From: Martensiomyces pterosporus
Taxonomy: Eukaryota > Kickxellomycota > Kickxellomycetes > Kickxellales > Kickxellaceae
Length of the DNA: 19,380 nucleotides
Assembly: GCA_025201845.1 (NCBI GenBank)
Contig: MU604125.1
Span: 1-19,380, forward strand
Direction: 5' to 3'
The notes under the pieces were generated by a model. That model saw only the letters and a list, made by a program, of their open reading frames with translations, was not told the DNA's origin and did no database searches. Positions within the stretch are counted from its first letter, which is position 1, and each line of letters starts with the position of its first letter. Of this stretch, positions 1 to 8,595 are shown in pieces. Made by a program: the position numbers and the translations under genes.

Positions 1-401
1 CAAAGGTGCGGAATTAGCGTTGATCCCTCCAGTATCTTTATATTCCGAGCGCCATTTGCGGCTGGCTATTGGGGGTATCTGAAGTCCGAACTGTGTATTA
101 TTGATTGGGCCAGGAAAGCCCAACAGAAGCAAAACTAAAACCGTTCTACAGTACACGAGCAATAAAAACAACAGCGCCGGTGCTGAAGTATAAATTAATG
201 ACACACCGTGCTTGCCCTACGCGCTGCGCCCAATGCAAACGTCTCTCTGCTACGCCCTCTGCATTTTTGTGCCTTTGCCTCTCTCCTGCCTTCACCTGTA
301 CAAGCAAAAGAACGGAAGCCTTTAGCTTTCCCTTTCAAGCTGCACCCAGCCGCACCTCTCCTTCACAGCACTCCTAACACGCAATACATACCAAAACAAA
401 G
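1..401 (+). promoter_or_regulatory. Upstream region of the DUF3533/SNG1-like gene
   Basis: No convincing gene lies here. A TATA-like TATAAAT sits at 189-195, about 210 bases before the ATG at 402. ATTGG (reverse CCAAT) motifs occur near 69 and 101. The stretch from about 240 to 370 is C/T-rich, as in many fungal leaders. The short open frames here look like chance. Confidence 0.45.
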
Positions 402-1916
402 ATGGTCAGGCTAGGCTACTGGCGGTACAACCCGGAAGAGGACAGCGGGCGAGTATCCATGACTGAAGGAGAGTTTCGCAAAACACTAAAGAGCCACGCA
501 ATGAGTTACCTACATCTGATTATTATATCCTCCTTAATGATTTGGTCTTCGCTCCCGCTGTTCTTTGGCGCTGTGTACAAGCGCAGCAATCTGGTGAACA
601 GCATTACCTTATATGTGATTGACCTGGATGGTGGCGAAGTTGGATCGAACGTGACGCAGATGGTCCTCGGTACACCCTCGGCTCCCACCATGCCTGTCTG
701 GAGCAGCAACTACAAGGACAAGGGAATCGAGTCGGCCGAAGATGCAGAGGCTTGGATTAGAGAGAACGGCTGGGGCGCCCTGATTATTAACCAAGGGGCG
801 AGCGAGAGGCTGCACGATGCGCTCTCCAGTGGCGCAGCGTACAACGCGTCTGAAGCTATGACAATCCTGGAGTCTACCGGTCGCCACGTTGTCGGCGAGA
901 TGCTGTTTGTCCAGACAGCTCTGGTCAGTGCGGCCAGTAACGCCGCGCTGCAGTATGCACTAGGCCTTATCGGCAGGTACCAGCAGCAGAAGGAACAAGT
1001 CTCTGGACCCGCTGTCGAAGCCCTAACCAATCCATTGGGATACACAGCGGTGGATGTGGCGCCGGAGAATTTCCCGCTGTCTCCAGCCGTAACACTATTC
1101 GGCTTCCTTGTCTGCCTTCTATGCACCATCGGCATACTGATTATGTGGAAGATGCAGTCCTTTGCATTTTTCCTCAAAGTGCGGTTCCGCGATCTGGCAA
1201 TAATGTGGCCCACGCTGATCCTCGCTCTCTCGCTGATTCTCTCACTCTACTTCTCCCTGGCCTTCCTAGCGTTCAAAGGTATGGGGTATAACTCGGTGGT
1301 TGGAAGAGAGTATACCGCAGCGACGTTCTTCAAGATCTGGCTTACCGTAGCTACAGTTCCTCTGTCGCTGGGCCTGTGGCTATTTTCGTGGTTCCTCAAC
1401 TTGACGCCTGATCTGCTGGCGCTCCCTTCGGTTTGCACTGTCCTCCCCAATGTCGTCTCTTGTGTGGCCACCTTTGAGCTTGCCCCAAAGTTCTTCCGCA
1501 TCATGTACGCGACGCCGTTCTTTAATGCCACCCGGATTGTGCAGTACATTATCAGTGGCGCATATCCGACGCTGGGCCGCAACATTGGCGTTTTGGTAGC
1601 TGAGATTCTTTTGATGGCCATCTGCCTCGTTTTGTCTGTGTGGGTTCGCCAGTTCGCTGTTGTGTGCGGCATTTCGGACATGCATGGATGGTACCGCGGA
1701 ATGAAGTACTTCCATGCCATGGTTCCTTACTACAAATCCGACCCAGTGAGCACCGAAAGACGCAGTCCCTCTGGTAGCGAGAGCACCCTCGAATCGCCCA
1801 AGGATAATGGCCCGTTGCCTGCGTCTCACGGGATGCAAGGGTCAGTGGACTCTATCGATATCCAGGACTGCCGCGACGACGACGTGAGCCTCAAGACCGG
1901 AAACCTGGGCGTCTAA
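402..1916 (+). CDS. DUF3533 / SNG1-family multipass membrane protein
   Basis: This single-exon gene encodes 504 residues. The N-terminal hydrophobic segment (about 35-57) is followed by GAVYKRSN and then a hydrophobic strand ending in DLDGG (residues 74-78), a signature of the DUF3533 family that includes yeast Sng1 (nitrosoguanidine resistance). A soluble region of about 165 residues comes next. Five further hydrophobic segments lie at about 228-249, 265-291, 309-333, 338-358 and 395-422. The family motif around GAYPTLGRNIGVL (387-399) is present. The architecture resembles ABC-2-type permeases with one N-terminal and several C-terminal membrane spans. The C-terminal 75 residues are polar and Ser/Asp-rich, probably a cytosolic tail. 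In yeast the family affects drug resistance and plasma-membrane lipid asymmetry; the substrate here is unknown. The ATG follows an A-rich context (caaag), and no other start fits better. Confidence 0.85.
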   Translation: MVRLGYWRYNPEEDSGRVSMTEGEFRKTLKSHAMSYLHLIIISSLMIWSSLPLFFGAVYKRSNLVNSITLYVIDLDGGEVGSNVTQMVLGTPSAPTMPVWSSNYKDKGIESAEDAEAWIRENGWGALIINQGASERLHDALSSGAAYNASEAMTILESTGRHVVGEMLFVQTALVSAASNAALQYALGLIGRYQQQKEQVSGPAVEALTNPLGYTAVDVAPENFPLSPAVTLFGFLVCLLCTIGILIMWKMQSFAFFLKVRFRDLAIMWPTLILALSLILSLYFSLAFLAFKGMGYNSVVGREYTAATFFKIWLTVATVPLSLGLWLFSWFLNLTPDLLALPSVCTVLPNVVSCVATFELAPKFFRIMYATPFFNATRIVQYIISGAYPTLGRNIGVLVAEILLMAICLVLSVWVRQFAVVCGISDMHGWYRGMKYFHAMVPYYKSDPVSTERRSPSGSESTLESPKDNGPLPASHGMQGSVDSIDIQDCRDDDVSLKTGNLGV

Positions 1917-2258
1917 ACACTTTTTGGCGGCTGGCGTTTGTACAAATACACTCCCAAGAGCTACGCAAAAGTGGCTTTTTTTTGTGCTGCTGTGCATGTG
2001 ATTGTGGTTTTAGCGCGGGGGGAATTGCTTATCCGTCTTCACACACGACCACTGCCCTCGCCTTTCCCGAGCCCGCGGCCTTTTTCTTTCCTCCGCTTCC
2101 CGTGGCCCAAGCTTTTCCTTTCCCTTTCCCTTTTGGCTCACCTTGGCACGCACTGCTCTCTCCCTCCCTCCCCTCTTTCTTCCCTTCCTTGCACTTGCTA
2201 TTTCTGCTACTTGCCAATTCACGCTCTGCACATTGCTTCTCAAGTTTGTTCAAAGGAA
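1917..2258 (+). promoter_or_regulatory. Intergenic region: 3' end of the DUF3533 gene and pyrimidine-rich promoter/leader of PEX22
   Basis: No separate gene is seen. From about 2040 to 2210 the plus strand is an almost continuous C/T tract (many CCTTT/CCCTC runs) without a TATA box, consistent with a 5' leader or core promoter for the peroxin gene. The frame is open through it but has no ATG before 2259, so I treat it as untranslated. Confidence 0.4.
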
Positions 2259-3371
2259 ATGAGCAGGTTCTGGAATAGCCGGAGAAACGTCGTGGCCGTA
2301 GCCTCCGCCGCCGCCCTCTGCATAGTCTCCTACCTGGCATACGAGGCCTACCAAGAAGCCAAGCAAGAGGCTGGCTCTGAGGGAGGCATACCCGAAGACG
2401 AGGTTATCTACGAGGGTGAGCTCCTCGATGACGACCAAGACAGCGAGATCGAGGAAGTGGTTAACATCGCCGACCAGCTCTCCATTCGCTCCCACTCAGA
2501 ACACCCGCACCTTGAGAGGAGCATGTCCCACACGGCGAAGGCTAAGCGGATGCTGGCGATTAGCGCACGTGGTATCCTGTTCGACAGCAAAGATCCCAAG
2601 GATAAATGGTCGGCCAGCATTCAGCTCCTGCCATCGGCGAATATGGTGCTCTCGCGATTGTCGAGCCTCTACAACGTGTTTGTGGTCGTGGTGGTGAGGT
2701 CCGAGGACGATAAAGCAGAGGTGCTGCGCCAGCTGGAGGATGCGGGGATTGTGGAGACAGATATGGGCGACAGCGATTACTTGCAAAGGGAGAGCGTCGT
2801 CTGGGTGGACGGCAAAGATGTCGAAGGGTCGCCGCATACGAGCCGTGCGTCGTCTCTGGGAAGCAATGTGCCCAGCGATGCACCCTCCTCGGCGATCTCG
2901 TCTATCCTGGCCTCCTCATCACCGCCACTGTCGACTACATCGTCGTTCTCCACAAGCTCAAAGAGATCATCCGCTATCTTGCCCAGAGCCAGTATTTTAT
3001 TCTGCCAGACAGAAGAAGGCAAGTCGCACCTTGTCCGCCACTTGCTGACTCTTTCGGGATCGTCAAAGTTCAGGACCCAGCAGCCCTTGGCTGCACATTC
3101 CGGGTATGCTGGGTATGCGGATACCAACAGGGATGTAATTAACCACTTGTCCTCGGTGCTCCGCCGTGTTGTGCTTGTCAGTGACTCACAGCGCAGCCTC
3201 ATCGACCATGGCGATGTGCCGGGACTGTTCACTGCATACTCGAAATCCAGAGACCACCAGATTGCCGCTGCCACACCGTCAAGCTCTTTCTCTGCTTCCA
3301 ATCCATCGTCATCTACAAACAAGTCGATCGAAAGAGTCGAAGACATCACCGAATCAACCCTGTATCTCTAG
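2259..3371 (+). CDS. PEX22: Peroxisome assembly protein 22-like (PEX22), membrane anchor for the peroxisomal ubiquitin-conjugating enzyme
   Basis: The product has 370 residues. The start is the first ATG in a frame open upstream without another ATG. A single hydrophobic segment at about 11-28 follows a basic N-terminus (RFWNSRR), as expected for a peroxisomal membrane anchor. An acidic linker (residues 45-66) leads to a globular part. ISARGILFDS (101-110) and a strand of valines (YNVFVVVVV, 138-146) fit the Rossmann-like fold. ILFCQTEEGKSHLVRHL (246-262) and YADTNRDVINHL (286-297) resemble the PEX22 signature LFC.TE.GK..FVR...HVDTN..I...L known from plants and fungi. In the family, the soluble domain binds and activates Pex4, the E2 that ubiquitinates Pex5 for receptor recycling. 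A Ser-rich insertion of about 50 residues (192-242) and a Ser-rich tail look disordered. The gene converges on UTP6 with a gap of 107 bases. Confidence 0.75.
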   Translation: MSRFWNSRRNVVAVASAAALCIVSYLAYEAYQEAKQEAGSEGGIPEDEVIYEGELLDDDQDSEIEEVVNIADQLSIRSHSEHPHLERSMSHTAKAKRMLAISARGILFDSKDPKDKWSASIQLLPSANMVLSRLSSLYNVFVVVVVRSEDDKAEVLRQLEDAGIVETDMGDSDYLQRESVVWVDGKDVEGSPHTSRASSLGSNVPSDAPSSAISSILASSSPPLSTTSSFSTSSKRSSAILPRASILFCQTEEGKSHLVRHLLTLSGSSKFRTQQPLAAHSGYAGYADTNRDVINHLSSVLRRVVLVSDSQRSLIDHGDVPGLFTAYSKSRDHQIAAATPSSSFSASNPSSSTNKSIERVEDITESTLYL

Positions 3372-3428
3372 GGTGCCTAGCAAGATTTGTAGTAACCCTA
3401 TTTTATATATATTGATAAGATGTAAGAT

Positions 3429-3460
3429 GTAAACCGTAAACCGTAAACCGTAAACCGTAA
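3429..3460. repeat. Tandem heptamer GTAAACC, four perfect copies plus a partial copy
   Basis: Four exact units of 7 bases occupy 3429-3456, and a fifth begins at 3457 and degenerates. The array sits in the short gap between the convergent PEX22 and UTP6 genes, immediately after a GTAAGAT copy-like run. It resembles a telomere-type simple repeat in period and composition but is not the usual TTAGGG (CCCTAA) sequence. Confidence 0.9.
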
Positions 3461-3478
3461 AAGCCGAACAGGGATTGC

Positions 3479-5647
3479 TTATTTTTGCTGGAGCAAGGTT
3501 TGGTAAGCTGTATCAAACACCGTCCGCTCAGCATCGCTGCGCAGACCCTTTGATGCGCGCCAAAAGACGCTTGCCGCCGCGTCCAGCTTCTTGCACTTTA
3601 CAAGGAACTTCAAGTACTTGAGCCACGGGTCCTGGTTAGTCTCGTCCAAGCGACACGCAAACTCATGGAGGGTAATCGTGTGCTTGACATCCGACTCGAT
3701 CTCCAGGCACCGCTCGTAGAACCCGAGTGTGGGGAACGCATGTCTGGAAACGTTTTGGTACGCGCGACGAGCAGCTTCGATGTTGGCCGGCTGCTTGACC
3801 TCACCTTCTAGTGAAGCAGGCATAATATCCTCGTCGCTCTCCTCATCGCCGCACTCAAGCTGACTGGCGCTGATATCCGCTGCAGCGCGCAGTTGTACGT
3901 GGGCAGGCAGCCTCCAAGCCCAATCGACAAACCTCACCTGCAGCCACGATTTCAGTGGCTCGTGGGCAGCAGGCAGCTGCGCAGTGCGTACAAAAGCGGC
4001 CAGGTACTTTGCCTGCACGCGGTCAGCGGCCATTTCGCCGCTCCTGCACCTACGTTCGATCCAATCGAACCACATGTCCCAAAGCTTGCGCGATCCCAGC
4101 GCATGCGCGACCGCCTCGTTCTCAAACAGCCTCTCAACACGCAGTGTGCTGGCCACTCCTCCGATCGCAGCATTCTTCGAGTGGAGCTCCACCAGCGCTG
4201 AAAGACGACGGTGCCAGAGATCTTCGGACTGCGGGAATTTCTGCGTGGCATCGGCCAGCCAGTTAAGCAAGTCTAGCGGAACATCGCCGTTGCCACCCTC
4301 TCTCTTCTCTTCTTCAAGCAGATCGGCATACCGCAGCGCAAGCTCGGGGCCGAGTCTAAGCGCCTTGTTTTCGAGGATAGCCACAAACGCGCGCTTAACC
4401 AGTGCAGCAAAGTAAGCACGCAGGCTCTGCATCGCTTCCTCTGAGGACGATGCGTCTCTCCACTGGACCAAGAAATCGACATACTTGGCCCACATCTCCT
4501 TTGTATCAACATCACGCAGAGCCTCCTTGAATTTGCTGACCGCCAACTTGAGTGCATCCACAAACCCTGGCGACGTGACGTTAGCTGCTGCCAGATGGGC
4601 CACACACAAGTAAGCGCGGGCATCAACATTGAGGGAGAAATCACTCGCAATCGACTCGAGCACGCGCTGTCTGCCGGTCTCCATATCGGGGAACTGCATG
4701 AAGATGGCAGCAAACTGCTCGCGGAAATCCAGATCATGGGGGATGGCCTGGATAGCCTGCTCAAAGACAACTTTGGCTACGGCACCCTGCAAGAACGGAT
4801 TGGCCTCGGCAGCCATCGCCGACCGCTGATTGGCTGATAGCTGCTCGGCGTCAGTGGGCTTTGCGTACTTGGCCATTGCCTTCTCCTCAAACTTTTCCCT
4901 AACCGACATGGGGCCCTCGGCATCGGCTTGCTCTTCTTCATCGAGCGTTGGCAGATGAATGACACTGACATCCTCCTCCTCTTGCATCTCGTTTCCATCC
5001 GAGACGCCAGTAGCGCTGTCGATTCCAAGCACGCGTCTACGGGCCTTGATTTTCTCAACGAGGAGCAGCTCGAGTCTAAAGTACTCGATCCACAGCCTCT
5101 TTTCCTTCGGGTTGACTCTCAGCGCCCTCTGCAACAACAATCTAGCGGCGCTTCCATTCGCATTGACCTCAAGCTCGAACGCCGCCGCCATGATCCATAG
5201 CCTGGGCTCAAACGGGTGCTTCTGAATTGCCCTGGCGTACAGCTTGCTCAGCAGCCTTGTATTTCCCTCTCCATCCGCCTGCTTGACCCTATCCTTGACA
5301 AACTCGATATACTGGAGCCACAGAGCCAAGTCCGCCGAATGCCTAACCAGGGCTCTCTCAAAGATCGACAAAATCCTCTGCTCGATCGAAAAGTCGCTCA
5401 GCGTCGTCTTGCCTCTAATCCCCAGCCTCTGCTTGCGCTTTCTGCGCAGGGCATCGACGTTGATCTCGTACGAAATGTACCGCAGGAAATCGGCCCTTGA
5501 GGCCTTGCGTCTCTTGAGGGCGTACTCAAAGTTGGTCCGCTTCTTTACCACGGCCTTGAGCTCTTGTTTTGTGAATAGCTTTTTGCGCTCCAAGTCCTCG
5601 AGCTCCCCTACCATCTGCTCGAGATGGTACTGCACGGTTTCAGCCAT
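3479..5647 (-). CDS. UTP6: U3 snoRNA-associated protein 6 (UTP6), HAT-repeat subunit of the small-subunit processome
   Basis: This single-exon gene encodes 722 residues (human UTP6 is near 600). The N-terminus closely follows the UTP6 domain: MAETVQYHLEQMV, then LEDLERKKLFTKQEL and VKKRTNFEYALKRR within residues 1-46, and DFLRYISYE at 53-61. HAT (half-a-TPR) repeats follow, marked by paired aromatic helices such as LALWLQYIEFVK (107-118), PRLWIMAAAFELE (148-160) and KRLWIEYFRLEL (183-194). Further copies continue to the C-terminus (DPWLKYLKFLVK). UTP6 belongs to the UTP-B complex, which binds U3 snoRNP and pre-rRNA in the nucleolus for 18S rRNA maturation. An acidic, Glu-rich stretch separates the first HAT group from the second. 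The upstream neighbour is the divergent Zn2Cys6 gene, with about 1.2 kb between starts. Confidence 0.93.
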   Translation of the reverse strand: MAETVQYHLEQMVGELEDLERKKLFTKQELKAVVKKRTNFEYALKRRKASRADFLRYISYEINVDALRRKRKQRLGIRGKTTLSDFSIEQRILSIFERALVRHSADLALWLQYIEFVKDRVKQADGEGNTRLLSKLYARAIQKHPFEPRLWIMAAAFELEVNANGSAARLLLQRALRVNPKEKRLWIEYFRLELLLVEKIKARRRVLGIDSATGVSDGNEMQEEEDVSVIHLPTLDEEEQADAEGPMSVREKFEEKAMAKYAKPTDAEQLSANQRSAMAAEANPFLQGAVAKVVFEQAIQAIPHDLDFREQFAAIFMQFPDMETGRQRVLESIASDFSLNVDARAYLCVAHLAAANVTSPGFVDALKLAVSKFKEALRDVDTKEMWAKYVDFLVQWRDASSSEEAMQSLRAYFAALVKRAFVAILENKALRLGPELALRYADLLEEEKREGGNGDVPLDLLNWLADATQKFPQSEDLWHRRLSALVELHSKNAAIGGVASTLRVERLFENEAVAHALGSRKLWDMWFDWIERRCRSGEMAADRVQAKYLAAFVRTAQLPAAHEPLKSWLQVRFVDWAWRLPAHVQLRAAADISASQLECGDEESDEDIMPASLEGEVKQPANIEAARRAYQNVSRHAFPTLGFYERCLEIESDVKHTITLHEFACRLDETNQDPWLKYLKFLVKCKKLDAAASVFWRASKGLRSDAERTVFDTAYQTLLQQK

Positions 5648-5779
5648 CCTGTGTTGTGTGCGCTATCGCTGCTGCTTTGAAATGCGAGAATAGTGTGAAT
5701 TTAAAGTGAAGCAGTGCAAGGCAAGCGCCTTTGGCTTCTGCTGCTGATACTGGTGCCTCGTTGAGAAAAATATTTTTCG

Positions 5780-5819
5780 TCGGCTCGGTGAAAAGCCAAT
5801 TCTGCATGGCCCGAGCCGA
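5780..5819. repeat. Inverted repeat TCGGCTCGG / CCGAGCCGA
   Basis: Nine perfectly complementary bases lie at 5780-5788 and 5811-5819 with 22 bases between them. The spacer contains a further GCCA/TGGC pairing, so the whole could form a stem-loop. It also presents CGG and CCG half-sites of the kind bound by Zn2Cys6 dimers. It lies about 135-170 bases upstream of the UTP6 start. Confidence 0.6.
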
Positions 5820-6142
5820 GCTTGGGAGCCGGCTTGTTTGACCACAGCGAGAAACACTCGAATTCTTGCCTGTGGTTCGAGACTCATCAAGTATTCTGCT
5901 CCAGCACTGCCGATCGATTTGGCGGAGTACGGCACATCACCTCTGTGCGAGCATGAAAGGGCATCCATTATTCCTATATCAGTAGGGGGTAAAGAATCAC
6001 CTATACGAGAATCAATACAATGACGATGGGATAAGAGAAGAAATTTTGACCGTCGAACAAAAAAAAAATTGGGTAAGCCGCTCGTGAAAGAGTGCTTTCC
6101 GTGGCATTTAAGAAAGAAAACCGTACACTGCTGGTGCGCGAA

Positions 6143-6733
6143 ATGGCAGAGTGGCGAAACTCTGCTCCAGAACCTGCCATACCCAGAGCCTGGTCCTCTG
6201 CCATCCCAAACAGCTATGGCTTGTCTGGTCACGAAGCATATGGAGGAGGTAAGCGCGGCGCAGAAGGACGGCATGCACTCCTTTCCTTCGCCCTCTTGTG
6301 CTCTGGACCCCGCGTTTTTCTCTTTTTCGTTCCTTTTCTAATACACGCGATCTTTGCTCTATTTTATTCCTATTATATTAGCAATCTACTCCCTTACTTC
6401 CATTGATGGTATTTCGATTTTAGCTGCAGGCTCTCAGAGGTTACCCCGATAGACAAGGTTAACCTTTTGCTCTCCCCATTAGCACGCGCCCTTTTTGACA
6501 AGTTATCCTTCCTATCCAATCCCCTGCTCGTTGCTTTTTCTCTATCTGAAATATCACGGGTGGTTAATATTTGCCTCCCACGACCGCCCATCACCTTCCT
6601 TTCTCACTCTCCTTGAAATATTTTCATTACTTACTCAGCGGCGTAAGGACACGGGCGACTTTGATCCACTACTAATACTATTACAGACGACGTGGAAACA
6701 AGCAAAAGGGTTAGCCACCCCCTCTTTCTATGA
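6143..6733 (+). other. Putative spliced small ORF or leader exon pair upstream of the Zn2Cys6 gene (two exons, 50 codons)
   Basis: Exon 1 would run from an ATG at 6143 to 6248, ending before a strong donor (GAG|GTAAGC). Exon 2 would start at 6687, after TACTAAT plus an ATTACAG acceptor, a near-consensus branch point and 3' splice site. Joined, the frame (phase 1) gives 50 codons, opening MAEWRNSAPEPAIPRAW and ending SHPLFL before TGA at 6731-6733. The peptide has no family I recognise. Alternatives are an upstream ORF in the leader of the Zn2Cys6 mRNA, a non-coding leader exon, or a small independent gene. The splice signals are the solid part; the coding status is a guess. Confidence 0.35.
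6249..6686 (+). other. Probable intron in the leader of the Zn2Cys6 gene
   Basis: The donor GTAAGC at 6249 pairs with an acceptor ending TTACAG at 6686. The branch-like TACTAAT lies at 6669-6675, just upstream of the acceptor. At 438 bases it is longer than the other introns here (107-182), which is common for leader introns. No reading-frame argument requires it. Confidence 0.5.
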
Positions 6734-6901
6734 CTTTGACAAAAGCAGCTACAGGCTACTGCCCCTCACTTGTTTTTTCGCGCACACCCAAGTAACAGCC
6801 TCTTTTTCCATTATTAGCGACAAAAATAGAAACACAAGAGGGTTGAGGAGACAGACACGATCACCCTCATCACACTGTATATTATAAATAGGTCTACATA
6901 T

Positions 6902-8101
6902 ATGGCGACACATACGGATGCTCCCGGAGTCACCATATCGTCCACCGACCAACTACAGCTACTCCAAGGAGGAGGGGGCGATGACGGACAGTCATCATCC
7001 GAAACACCGCTCAGCGGCAACAGACCTAAGCGATTGCAGGTGAAGAATGCCTGCGTCAATTGCCAGCGAGCGTGCAAGAAGTGCGATGAGAGCAGACCGT
7101 GTCACCGCTGCATCAAGTACAATCTCCAAGACTCCTGTGTAGACTCCAAGAGGAAGCCCCGGAAGCGTGGGATCAAGAGGGGGCCGTACAAAAAACGGAA
7201 GAAAACGGTGGATAAATCGGAGGATATCGTGGATTCACCAAAGCTCCAAGAACAGCCGTCAGATGCTTCCACACCAGCCAGCACAAGTAGCATTGGCCGC
7301 GGCGAGAGCACCAGTGCCAGGAGCGGTCGGCTATCAAGATCACTGGCGCAAGGTAGACAGCGCCCGCCACGGATACTCGGACCCGGCGCTATACCGATTC
7401 TCCATGCCGATACGGATGATTACGGCGATGATGATTCAGACCAATCGGCGGATTCCGACATGTCGATTCTCCAGCGACACCAACTGCAGCAATTAGAACA
7501 GCATCTCAGCACATCTCTCCCGGCAACAACTGCTACTTCCACAGCACCCATTACCGCAGCCCCACCACCCATTGCTATTCGATACGACCACCAAACACAA
7601 TCCAGCAGCCGATACCACAGTCTGCCGCGGCTCACGCATGCACCCGAACCGATCCGTTTGCCACCGATCGAGTCCTTCGACCATGCACAACCCCGCCCCT
7701 CGATATCCTCGCTCTCCATATTGACCGAGGCTGCACTCAGTCAAACCACCAACACACCCCAGCCCGAAATACAACAGCACCAGCCGCAGCTTCCTTCGTC
7801 GCCATCCTTACCGCTTCCTCCGCCCACCCGGTACCAGTACCTGAAACACCCACCCAACGATGACATACAGGAGTCACAAACCTCACTCCCGAGTCACCCA
7901 CCACCGCATTCACGGCAAGCGCTTGAGGAAGACATTTCGGCTACGCATTCGTCGATGGACAGCAGTGTCGATGACCACAGCACCAGGAGACATGGCTCCT
8001 CGCCACCAGGCGCAGCTGACGCCACATCATCCAGCACGCTGATCCATAGGCTGTCCAAGCGCCTGCGCGACTCTCACATTGACCAAGACAGCGCTTCTTA
8101 A
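6902..8101 (+). CDS. Zn2Cys6 (fungal binuclear cluster) transcription factor without an obvious middle homology domain
   Basis: The product has 399 residues. The binuclear zinc cluster occupies residues 51-79 with exact spacing C-x2-C-x6-C-x5-C-x2-C-x8-C, in the context NACVNCQRACKKCDESRPC. A seventh cysteine lies inside the x6 segment. A very basic stretch follows (KRKPRKRGIKRGPYKKRKK, 83-101), likely contacting DNA and serving as a nuclear signal. This core resembles the QRACKKCD...PC.RC type common in early-diverging fungi and related to Ert1/AcuK-type regulators. The remaining 300 residues are rich in Ser, Pro, Gln, His and Asp, with an acidic patch at about 165-185, and look disordered or activating. 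The usual fungal-specific TF domain is not seen. The start is the first ATG after an in-frame stop near 6826. AATAAA follows at 8116-8121. Confidence 0.85.
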   Translation: MATHTDAPGVTISSTDQLQLLQGGGGDDGQSSSETPLSGNRPKRLQVKNACVNCQRACKKCDESRPCHRCIKYNLQDSCVDSKRKPRKRGIKRGPYKKRKKTVDKSEDIVDSPKLQEQPSDASTPASTSSIGRGESTSARSGRLSRSLAQGRQRPPRILGPGAIPILHADTDDYGDDDSDQSADSDMSILQRHQLQQLEQHLSTSLPATTATSTAPITAAPPPIAIRYDHQTQSSSRYHSLPRLTHAPEPIRLPPIESFDHAQPRPSISSLSILTEAALSQTTNTPQPEIQQHQPQLPSSPSLPLPPPTRYQYLKHPPNDDIQESQTSLPSHPPPHSRQALEEDISATHSSMDSSVDDHSTRRHGSSPPGAADATSSSTLIHRLSKRLRDSHIDQDSAS

Positions 8102-8115
8102 GATAGTTCACTGTA

Positions 8116-8121
8116 AATAAA
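8116..8121 (+). promoter_or_regulatory. AATAAA poly(A) signal of the Zn2Cys6 gene
   Basis: The hexamer lies 15 bases after the TAA stop, with U-rich sequence further downstream. Confidence 0.55.
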
Positions 8122-8260
8122 GAGGTGTACAGATGTTTAAACGCAGCAGCGAGATGTTACGGCAGCATTGTTGAGTGGTATTCACAGAGCTGGTTTGTTT
8201 ATTATTGCCTACTATCTCTTGCGCATCGCAAAACAGAAGTGTGAGTTGGCTCAATGAGCT

Positions 8261-8334
8261 GTCGCAATGGTGTAGTCGGTTATCACATCTGTCTCACACA
8301 CAGGAGGTCCCCAGTTCGAACCTGGGTTGCGACA
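8261..8334 (+). tRNA. tRNA-Val (anticodon CAC)
   Basis: A full cloverleaf can be drawn. The acceptor stem GTCGCAA/TTGCGAC has 7 perfect pairs. The A-box TGGTGTAGTCGG overlaps the D arm. The anticodon stem TCTGT/ACAGG holds loop CTCACAC with anticodon CAC at 8295-8297. The T arm is CCCAG-TTCGAAC-CTGGG, which is also the B-box, and the discriminator is A. There is no intron. CAC reads the GUG codon of valine, and the body matches eukaryotic tRNA-Val. Confidence 0.95.
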
Positions 8335-8343
8335 ATTCAAATA

Positions 8344-8350
8344 TTTTTTT
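8344..8350 (+). terminator. Pol III terminator of tRNA-Val (T7 run)
   Basis: Seven consecutive T residues begin 10 bases after the mature tRNA end. Confidence 0.85.
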
Positions 8351-8595
8351 GGGTGTCATTTCATTTTTCTACTGTGGGCGAGCGTCATTTTTTGAGTGGC
8401 GCCGTGATTTTCTGCACGAGTAGACAAGTTTCCTCTTTTTTTGTAAGCTAGCCGCTTTAGCCTTTCCGTGACGTATAAATATAGTCTTGTCAAATGTCAC
8501 AATGTGCAATGCTGGCGATCATGAAAGGCTGCTGTTGGTCTGAGACTAAGTTATCGCGTGCTAAATATCTAGCATGCCATAGAGCGATTTGCCCG

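Larger units (their letters stand above)
5648..6901. promoter_or_regulatory. Divergent intergenic region between UTP6 and the Zn2Cys6 gene
   Basis: The region holds UTP6 upstream sequence on the left and the promoter and leader of the Zn2Cys6 gene on the right. Structures seen are a palindrome AAAAATATTTTT at 5766-5777, a 9-bp perfect inverted repeat (5780-5788 and 5811-5819), a 12-bp palindrome AAGGTTAACCTT at 6455-6466, and a likely intron (6249-6686, separate entry). Several frames stay open for 200-600 bases, but none has recognisable protein features except the short spliced ORF described separately. Confidence 0.5.

Noticed and set aside
1938..2258. N-terminal extension of the PEX22 frame
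   Set aside because: The frame is open but has no ATG, and it encodes a C/T-tract peptide of Pro, Ser, Phe and Leu. The first ATG at 2259 directly precedes the membrane anchor.
6137..6220. tRNA-like A-box (TGGCAGAGTGG) and hairpin GCAGAG/CTCTGC near 6144
   Set aside because: No B-box, acceptor pairing or T-run follows at the right distance, so no tRNA can be folded.
5663..6274. Open frame of about 200 codons on the minus strand upstream of UTP6
   Set aside because: Its composition is unlike a protein, it matches no family, and it crosses the probable UTP6 promoter and the leader exon of the Zn2Cys6 gene. It is best explained by chance.
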